A stretch of DNA of 64,000 nt. Source: Chimonanthus salicifolius. Its lineage: Eukaryota > Streptophyta > Magnoliopsida > Laurales > Calycanthaceae. Below, piece by piece: positions 55,961 to 64,000 of this stretch; positions within the stretch are counted from its first letter, which is position 1, and each line of letters starts with the position of its first letter. The notes beneath the pieces were generated by a model. That model searched no databases and was not told the DNA's origin. It saw only the letters and a list, made by a program, of their open reading frames with translations. The stretch is from assembly GCA_013350335.1 (NCBI GenBank), contig CM023540.1, forward strand, positions 45,491,222 through 45,555,221, in the 5' to 3' direction. A program made the translations under genes and the position numbers.

Positions 55961-57364
55961 GATAGAAAAATCTCTCCATTAAGATTGGAGAAGATACTGT
56001 AGGCGTGATTGTCTTCCTATTTCTTTACTCTTTTATTTACTTTCTCAACACCTTGGAGACTAAGGAAATAAAGAAATATTGAAATTGTAGATTTTTCCTT
56101 GGATTTGGGCCTTATAAGTGAGTGTTTAACAGCCCAATAATGTTATAATCAAGGCCTAGATCCATAATTAAGGGACTTGAAATACTGTAAATACAAATTT
56201 GGGGCAAATATCCTTGTAAAATTAGACAATTTTGATCTATCAATTTTCTTTGCTCACTATACAATGTTTCATTCGTTTTCATTAAAAAATAAGGGTCTTA
56301 ACATAAATAATAAAAATGTTAGGATTTCTATGATTCAACACAAGACTTGATTTTATAACCCTTATTGAATAACATAAATTAAAGTGAAAGATATGTTTTT
56401 TTATGAAATTGTTTTTCTGAAAAGATAAACAAACAACCTTTGAAAAATAAATATACCTATTTAACTTGAAAATGGTACTTCAAAATTATTAATACACTCC
56501 TAACAACATTCAACTTGACGATTCCAACCATAATTAATTATAGTCACTCCAAGATCCAAAGTGACTACTTCCAAATGGAAACTATGAACATAGATACATG
56601 TAGGTTGCCTGGTTCACTTTTCAACTATTTGAATTTCATTTTGAAGATAATAGTTTAATAAATTTATTGAGTAATCTCATTTAAGTATTTTTAGGCTCAT
56701 CAAATTTAAAAATTTATTTGTTACCCATCACTTTATTTATTACTCATCATTTTATTTGTTCGTATAGTTAGGTATTTTCACCTTGTGTGAGAGGTCTAGC
56801 CCTCAAACCTTTGGGACGCTTAATTTGATTCATGGTGCTTGTGGGTGGTGTCATGGATCTGGGGTTTTACTGATGATCACCACAAAGTGGGATCGGAGGG
56901 TTTCCACGCATTAATTTTTTTAAAAAAAAAAATTAATCATGACTTTATCAATTAAGCATTGTTAAATGAGAAATAAATATATTTTTTAATGATAAAAGAA
57001 ACAATGCATTCTTGTTCAAATGTTAAGCTCATCATTATTATCATTATCATTATTTCTTTTTATCTTGATGGTTTTTTTTTCCTAACCAACACTTTAGACT
57101 TTTTTTTTGAAGTTGCAACTTGAAATGTAAGGTGTAGACATGGATTTTCATGGAAAAACTCTTGATATAAAGTCGTAATTTCCTAAAATCATGAAAACTC
57201 GTCTGAAATTTTGGAAAAGAATAGATGAAGATGGAGATCAACCATAACGAAAATACCAAGGAGGAAATAGTAAAGGTATTGAGTGGCATGTTGCTGATGC
57301 CTATAATGAGATCTGATTGTTTTTTTTTTTTTCCTCTCATTTTTCTCTTATTGTATTAGGTTTT
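55961..57364. other. AT-rich intergenic DNA
   Basis: No gene or bounded repeat is seen. Confidence 0.4.
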
Positions 57365-57920
57365 CATTTACGATGAATGAAAATATTCAGGTCTCTTAGA
57401 GCATCCGATTAATCTTTTGAGCATCTATAAGCCTCCCTACTTACACACCAAGTAACTCTCCGGAGAGTGGTCATTTGAAGCATTGTCACAAATCTCGTTC
57501 TCCAGATATTAACGGCAATTGTTAATAGCAGCATATTTTCAAATTCTCAGGTTTTTATCGGGAAAATCTCGTGGAAAATATATTGTTTAAAAAATAATAA
57601 AAATAAATAATGTTGCCAGAGTTTGAAAACATATATGATATTTCAGAAATAAAAAATTTATATTTGGCCCAAGCATTTTAACAGGAATTTAACATGTAAA
57701 ATCTCACGATTTTAACGGGAATTTACTATTTCTCGCAAGAATTTACCGGTAACAACAGGCAGACGCGATAAACTCGGATTTTTAACGCTCAAAAGTTATT
57801 TGGCCTGATATTTTCGTGATAAAAATGAAAATATCAAAGATATTTATTACATTGTTTTGAAGTAGAGTGAGAATATAACTCGGACTTCGACGATCAAATT
57901 CCTGACTCTTGTTGTATTAG
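57365..57920 (-). repeat. SINE copy 8, split by a MITE
   Basis: The tail and body lie at 57365-57485 (ATTCAGGTCTCTTAGAGCAT, AGCCTCCCTACTTACACACC, CTCCGGAGAGTGGTCATTTG). The head lies at 57850-57920 (GTAGAGTGAGAATATAACTC, then the box-B region CGGACTTCGACGATCAAATTC read on the other strand). A MITE at 57486-57849 sits between them, and removing it with one CATTG restores the family order. Confidence 0.65.
57486..57849. mobile_element. MITE, TCACAAATATCTC family, copy 2
   Basis: The 364-bp element starts TCACAAATCTCGTTCTCC and ends AAAGATATTTATTA. The 5-bp repeat CATTG stands directly on both sides (57481-57485 and 57850-57854). It aligns with 23751-24085. No coding sequence is present. I cannot assign the superfamily. 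Confidence 0.7.
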
Positions 57921-59640
57921 TTTTTGTTGTCGGTTTGTTGCAGTTGAATGTGCTTGGCTACTTTGTTCCTTTTAAATTGAGTCTTATTTCTCTTGGCTGT
58001 GATAAATTGTGATTCTATGTTCAATGTCAAGCTTCAACTTTGGTCAGCACATTAATATGCCAGTAACAAATTAATATTTGAAAAAATAAATTATTTAAAA
58101 GAATAAATCATGACCCCTTCATTAAGCTATAGCAATCTGTAATATTTAAGAGTTAAGTGCATGCAATCTTCATCTTTCAGTGTAATTCATAAATTCTTTT
58201 CTTCTAAAACTCTCCAATTGTATGAAGTTGCCACAAAATTTTAGAAAATCATACAAATACTATCTAAATTTAAGTGAATTACTTATATGCCATTTGCATT
58301 GAATTCAATAAACATATAACATCATTACAGTAAACTTTTTTAGAAAAAATCTAAAATAGAAATTATCTTATGGCAAAAAATTGAAAAAAATTAGTTAACT
58401 AACTCATATGGAAAAGGAAAAATGAGGTTAGCATGGAAAATACCTTTTTTAATGTGAAATTCTTACTTAAACATTTCCAAAGTGTAACTCAATATAAGAT
58501 TTGTACTCAAAATGGGTTTTTTCTAGAGTTTAAATGGGTATAATTGTTAAAAACCAAGACAAAGTGGCTTGAATTCTTTTGTTTGTTCAAGAGAGGCTTA
58601 GATAGAAGGTAAGAAGACATAAATGAAAGGAAAATGAATATGAAGGGGTTTGAATCTCTAAAATACAGAGAAGAGCTTGTCATTAGATCTATCATATTAT
58701 TTGTTAGTATTATTAAATTTCAAAAATATAGAAAAGAAAGTCTAGTAATTTTCTTCTAAAGAATAATCATTTTGAGTTATTTTTATAATTTTTTTTTAAA
58801 AAAATCAACTCTTAAATAATCTCAAATTTATTAATAAGTGCGAAAATAATCTGCTTTAATCCCTATTTTTGTTGCGTAGTTCTCTGAATTTTTTCAATGC
58901 CTCTGAAATCATCTTGGTTGGAGTCTGTATGATAAAATTATGTTTATTTTACTATAGTTATTCTATTATGAGTCAATATGTATCGATTGATATATTGTAT
59001 ATTGGTCACAATGGTGTACAGCCGCAATAAATCAACTGTTAATTTTTTAATACGACTCAACTGATATTTTGTGTATGGACCGAATTTATTTTCCTTCTTA
59101 TGGATCGAATGTATCCATCTAAAACGTTTTTTTATGAAATTGGTTGAATAAATGACAAAAGTAGTGAAAGCTATGTTATATAATATAAAGTGATGTAAAA
59201 ATTTCATCATAAATGTTAGTTTTTATTAATAATTTAATTTATATTTTAATATTCTCATAGAGAGGGTGTTCGTCAAAGGGCTACCACACGAGTCGTTTAT
59301 TTTTATTTAACTTTTGCAACTTGGGCACGTGACGTTGAAAGGACAAACGCTGGAAAAAAACAAATACCTTTGAATTCTTTGATTGTCCATAATTCCACAT
59401 ATCCACATATTTCTTGCTTGGAATTTCCATGCACGTGTTTTGTTAACATGAGTTGTATGAAGTAGGTGACATATGCAAAACCCTAGAACACCATCGTTGC
59501 GACCGCATAAATTAAAATAATTTGATTTGGTTAATAGATGACTGAATTCGACTCAAATTAGATTTATTTTATTTTTTTATAATGAAGAATTTCAAGACCT
59601 TCACCTCCCTATGAGTTCGAGGGCGTTAGCTAAATTTGAA
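57921..59640. other. AT-rich intergenic DNA
   Basis: No gene or bounded repeat is seen. Confidence 0.4.
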
Positions 59641-59663
59641 TCTATTTATAAATAGATAGATCC

Positions 59664-59985
59664 TATAACGACCCTAATTTGACTCGAGACGCACAATATT
59701 GTCTACTCTGGGCTCACATTGGCCCGCACGACTTTACTTTGGGCATGGTCCAACTCATAGGCTCAAAACGCATTGAGTTAGAGGTGAACTGCCTCTTATA
59801 TACAACCCTCAGATTTTGCTCCTGGGCGATATTTGACTTTTCCCACATCCTTACGCTCGTTCAGCTGTTGGCTGTCGGTCGGACCGACTGCATCTATCAG
59901 GCGGACTGATACTGGCCCAACTTATTGATTTCTGGCCCCTATTTGGGCTCGCCTTCAGGGCCTTTGGGCTAGGGCCATCACAAAT
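59664..59985. repeat. GC-richer dispersed repeat, possibly a short solo LTR
   Basis: The stretch stands out from its AT-rich surroundings. It starts TATAACGACCCTAATTTG and ends GGGCTAGGGCCATCACA, with a TATATACAACCC promoter-like word near 59798. The TNTAACGACCC start recalls the LARD LTR. I found no target duplication. Confidence 0.4.
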
Positions 59986-60439
59986 TCGACTTGAAACCAT
60001 TTAAAAATAGATAGACATAATTGGCCTGATTATTGCCACATATATATATGTAAAACATTGAACCATACAAAGTTTACACCAATTTAAGGAGTAGTCTCAG
60101 TACATATCTCGTTAAAAAAGGTCTTTAATCTGGAAAATGTGTAAATAGACTCAAATGTGAAATAGATATAAACTGCTTTACGGCTTTCTAATAAGATTTA
60201 AAATAGTCTTAAGTCTAAACTAAACCAAATCAAATGAAACCAGACTTACACCCATTGCTAAGTTTAAGTAAGAATCCCTAATCCCTATAACATTGAGGGT
60301 TCCCTAACAGAAACGATTTTATTCTAAGGCAAATGATGAAGAGATTTAAGAAGAAGAGGAAATTTTCTATACGACTTTTCTTGACTTATAAATGACTAAT
60401 GATAGAGTACTAAAGAAACTAATATGGAGAACCCTAATA

Positions 60440-61030
60440 AATAAATCAATTTCCAATGATTATGTTGAGATTATTTAAGATATGTATAAGAGTGTAATCA
60501 CTTACGTTAGAACTATATATGGTAAGACAACGAAATTTCCTGTTTGAGTGAGACTCCATCAAATATTCACTTTAAGTCCATACTTATTCGCACTGATCAT
60601 GAATGACTTAATATTATAGATCCAAGATAAAGTGTTATAGTGTATTTTTTTGTGAATGATATAATAGTAATTAATGAGACGAAACAACAAATCAATACTA
60701 GGTTACGTTTGTGGAGGAGAACGTTGGAGTTGAATGATTTGAAGATTAGTAGAACTAAAACAAAATAAATGAAATGTAACTTTAGTCGATTAGACAATAA
60801 TGAGGTAAACTAGATAAAGATAGGAAACAACTTAGTTGCACATTATAATAAGTTTAGATATTTAGACTCTTTTGTATAATCTCAAAGAGGTTTCAACTTA
60901 GATATAACGAATATGATATGAATGGACTGGGGAAAATGTAGACCAACCATAACCCTAGTATGTAGAGTAGAGAAGCTACAGCTTGAAGGAAATGTAAGGA
61001 GAGTTTGGCTTTCAAAAATATGGAGGGAAT
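60440..61030 (+). pseudogene. RTE-type LINE reverse-transcriptase remnant
   Basis: On the plus strand, in shifting frames, are KDMYKSVITYVRTIYGKT, a SPYLFALIMNDL-like block, FVNDIIVINETK (the FADD active-site block, here FVND), TRLRLWRRTLELNDLKISRT, NKFRYLDSFV and GKCRPTITLVCRVEKLQLEG. The order and wording match RTE-clade LINEs of plants (xMFADDIVLIxET, LExKGFRISRTKTE, FRYLGSI). Several stops and the altered active site show it is long dead. Confidence 0.75.
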
Positions 61031-61239
61031 AGATAAAAAGGGGACATTTTAGATGAAATGACTAATGATATAATTTATAATAAAGTTATTTGGAGAAAAG
61101 AACTCATAAAACCGAACTCGGACAGATAAATTTCTAACTACTACTAGTGATGATGAGTATATCCACTTGACCATTTTGATTGTAGATGAGTCTTTAAATA
61201 TAGAATAAGCCTTCACCAATTTCTCATAATGCAACATAT

Positions 61240-62160
61240 AGATGAGTCCTTTACAAGATTTTAAATATTGGACAGAGTATCAGACTTGGAAAGGATTGAG
61301 TCTGAGTCGCATAGGCTGAGTTTGAGTCTGCCTTTAGCAAGTACTACTTGAAATCGAGTCAAAATAATAAGACTCAATTGAGTGATAAAAAAATTGATAT
61401 ATTGAATAAGACTGAGTCCGAGTCAACTCGGATGACTGATTGTTAAAACCTTGCTTCTAGAGTAACTACATTTAATCAATCAAAGATTTGTCAAACAAGT
61501 AATGGTGCGTCACCGCTTTCGTCTTTTACACGTCAACATGGATCCAATCTTTGAATTGAATGGTGAGGATGATATGAAAAGTATTAAGAGTATTATTTAT
61601 ATTTTAAAATTTAAATTATTTATTAATCTTTAAATGTAAAAACACATACATGTACACTAGATAATTTGAATTTTAGATTTAAATTTTTGATAATTTTGAA
61701 AAATAAATTCTTCTAAACTCTTGATAGTAGAGTCCTATAATTATAAATATAGACAGTTGTGTGAAGAACTTGAGATCCTCCCATGATATGCTACACTAAT
61801 TAGGGTGCAACAGATTTCAAATAATTTTATAATAAATATTATTGTATGATTGCCATAAACCTCCTTTTCAAATCAAATAAAATAATACTTTACATCAATA
61901 AAATACTCATCTTTATCCTCAGTTTCATTTCTATTTTTTTTTTTTAAAGTCAATACCAACTCTCTATTTGTTCAATTTTAACAATTGAATAGATGTAAAT
62001 ATATTCTTTTATATAATTTGTTAGTTGAACTCCATTAAGATACTTCATCACATGTTTCTTTGAAAAATACTACAACAAATGCAGCTTAGCTCAAAGGATT
62101 TAGATTAATTATAGCTAGGGTGCAATTTGTGTTGGGACCAATTTACAATCAATTTAAACT
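61240..62160. other. Intergenic DNA with a GAGTC-rich patch
   Basis: No gene is seen. About 61270-61450 repeats GAGTCTGAGTC/GACTCAATTGAGT words in both orientations and may be an old foldback element. Confidence 0.35.
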
Positions 62161-62164
62161 ATTA

Positions 62165-62385
62165 TTTGAAGTTGGTTTTTTTTTTTTTAAAAAAATTGAA
62201 AACAAAAATCTTGATCGGACCCACCACCATTTTGATTTTTTTTTAAAAAGACCGATATTATGAATATCGGCCGATATAAGATCGATATATATCGCCAATA
62301 TATCGGCCGAGAAATATTGTGTACGGTCAATACAATACATATCGGCCGATATAATAAAGTGCTGAAAAAACGTAATATACCCCTG
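62165..62385. mobile_element. hAT MITE, ATCGGCCGAT family, copy 4, left end lost
   Basis: The right end AATATACCCCTG and the motifs ATATCGGCCGATATAAG (62263), TATCGGCCGAGA and CATATCGGCCGATATAAT (62338) match the family. No left CAGGG end is found, so the copy is truncated and has no identifiable target duplication. Confidence 0.7.
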
Positions 62386-62393
62386 GTCTCACT

Positions 62394-63073
62394 TTAAAAA
62401 ACCCAAGTAAACTATCCAAAATTTACCACTCATCTAATCAGCCATAATGAATTTGAGACAAAATATTTTGATTACAATGGGTTAGATTTGTCTTGATTAG
62501 CATTATATGCGTCACTACTCACGAGTGCTAACATTGATATTTCTGAAAATGACAAGTACCAACCATTGGTATGAAAAAAAAACATCTGAATCCAATGCTC
62601 GCTACCATTGATACCATTGGCATGAGAAAAAACATCCTTTGATTAATTACCAGTTTACCACCTGTCTTTCAAATTTTGCGGCTCTCTCTCTTTCTCAACG
62701 ATTACTTGGTCCTTATGATTGCCACAATACCACCATCGGTTTCATCGAACCTCTCAATCTCACACCACAATTTATTTTGAGCGGATTTTTGCTGAAAAAT
62801 ACCTCAAAATTTGGCCAATTCATTCCCTGCCTTGCATAAATTAAAATTGGATTGTTTTGCTTTTGTGGTTGTACAACCTGCAGAGTTAATTGCAGTTATA
62901 TTCTTTAATTGGGTATCTATGATTATGAATGGGTGGCAAGTGTCTTATGTCGGATGGGAGTAATTTGGTCCAAAAATGATTAATACGATTATCCAATTTC
63001 AATTTCAACACAGGTAGCGAACCAGTTGGCTAACTTTTGAGATATTTTCGACCAAAAATCTCTATTTTGAATA
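62394..63073. other. Intergenic DNA
   Basis: No gene is recognised. An open frame at 62639-62839 has no family pattern. Confidence 0.35.
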
Positions 63074-63081
63074 GTTTAAAC

Positions 63082-63413
63082 CAGGGAAACTATGTATCGA
63101 TTTTTTTGAGTGATGTATATCGGTCGATACGTATAATTTAAATATCGGTTGATATGGCCGATATATCGACGATATATATGGGCCGATGTTATTAATAATG
63201 ATTTTTTTTTTAAAAAGAACAATTCGGTGGTAGGCTCGAGTCGATATTGGTGTTTTCAATTTTTTTTTTTTTTTAAACCAACATCCTTTCGTTTTTCTTT
63301 TGTTTTTAATTCAGAAAAATTAAAATATATAAAATTACAGATATTTTAAAAAGAAAAAAGAAGAGAGACATTTATTGGCAGATATATCACTCAAACCAAA
63401 TTTTATATCCCTG
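63082..63413. mobile_element. hAT MITE, ATCGGCCGAT family, copy 5
   Basis: The 332-bp element starts CAGGGAAACTATG and ends TTTATATCCCTG. The 8-bp target duplication GTTTAAAC is perfect (63074-63081 and 63414-63421). The inner motifs are variants such as ATGGCCGATATATCG near 63152 and ATGGGCCGATG near 63178. This is the best evidence with copy 1 that the family inserts with 8-bp duplications. Confidence 0.88.
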
Positions 63414-63639
63414 GTTTAAACTTTATGTAAATGGGTTACTTAATATTTGATGAGCTTTTTTTTATTATTATTATAGGTTGAAGTTGAAACTCTCACGTCT
63501 CGTCTTTCATCCTACTTCATAAAAAAATATTTATTTTACTAACATCTATTATATCCTTGATTTTCTTTTAGTCTAAAAAACTATAGTTTCAATTATTTTA
63601 TTCTAACTGAAGTAAAAAATTCACCCATACATATCGCTT

Positions 63640-63790
63640 TAGACCCGAGATATGGATCTAACTAATCCTTGGAGAGTGTTTAAAGCTCTCAATCCACACA
63701 CGCTTGATACAAAATAATAGAGAGTAACCATTTTTTTATTGAGGGGACTTGATCCCAAGGCAACCCCTCAGGTTTATTGAAACTTTTACT
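63640..63790 (-). repeat. SINE copy 9, degenerate
   Basis: AAGCTCTCAATCCACACACGC, AGAGAGTAACCATTTTTTTA and GGACTTGATCCCAAGG follow the family order in minus orientation. The tail end is eroded. Confidence 0.5.
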
Positions 63791-64000
63791 TTCGAGGGTC
63801 CATTACTCAAAAGAAATTATTTTAACTAAAATATGCTCACAGTGAATTTTCTATTTTTTTTTCTACTTTTCTACTTTTGTACTTTTTTGTAAAAAAATTC
63901 AAAAATGAGAAACAAGTCATATATTAGCTAATTTTCATCTCATACATATCTTAACAGTGATATATCACATCGGCCGTTACGTGTGTATCTTGTCTTTTTA
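63791..64000. other. AT-rich window edge
   Basis: Nothing is recognised. Confidence 0.35.

Noticed and set aside
59679..59909. 76-codon open frame as a gene
   Set aside because: It lies wholly within a GC-richer dispersed repeat and has no domain pattern.

Overview
The window is nuclear DNA of a flowering plant. The evidence is plant-only gene families (a VQ-motif gene, a PUB30/31-type U-box gene, GeBP/storekeeper-like fragments), a eukaryotic tRNA-Leu with no encoded CCA, and plant-type transposons throughout. The base composition is AT-rich and the gene density is very low. I cannot name the species. It is the repeat-packed space between a few host genes.

Layout. 1-1.3 kb: an intact single-exon VQ-motif gene on the minus strand, with a Stowaway-like MITE just upstream. 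2.2-4.7 kb: degenerate SINE copies and hAT-type MITEs. 5.28-12.49 kb: one Mutator-like element (MULE) with long inverted repeats made of TTCGAA-centred palindromes, a broken FAR1-type transposase gene and a second broken gene pointing towards it. 14.6 kb: tRNA-Leu(AAG). 15.5-20.5 kb: a hAT element that keeps the C-terminal end of its transposase and carries a LINE, which carries a 2.8-kb solo-LTR-like element. 21.3-22.6 kb: a second member of that hAT family with a hAT MITE inside it. 24.3-24.8 kb: LINE reverse-transcriptase remains.

25.0-44.5 kb is a four-level nest. A SINE is split by a Ty1/copia element (25079-44353, target duplication GTCCT). The copia element is split by a LARD-like LTR retrotransposon with LTRs of nearly 4 kb (25961-38726, duplication TAATG). 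One LTR of the LARD is split by a 2.5-kb solo-LTR-like element (28554-31098, duplication CATTC). The undisturbed sister LTR still shows the empty site.

45.1-47.7 kb holds a PUB30/31-like U-box/ARM gene on the minus strand with two single-base insertions. 47.7-51.7 kb has three members of a foldback MITE family and a tRNA-derived SINE. 53.4-55.8 kb has two GeBP/storekeeper-like pseudogenes in opposite orientations. 57.4-64 kb is AT-rich and carries a MITE-split SINE, an RTE-type LINE remnant and two more hAT MITEs, one with a perfect 8-bp target duplication.

No new enzyme system is visible. The least expected structures are: seven copies of a hairpin in the two solo-LTR-like elements (GGGGTTCGGCCAT, a loop of about 5 bases, ATGGCCGAACC); the palindrome-array termini of the MULE; and the hAT MITE family built around the palindrome ATCGGCCGAT.
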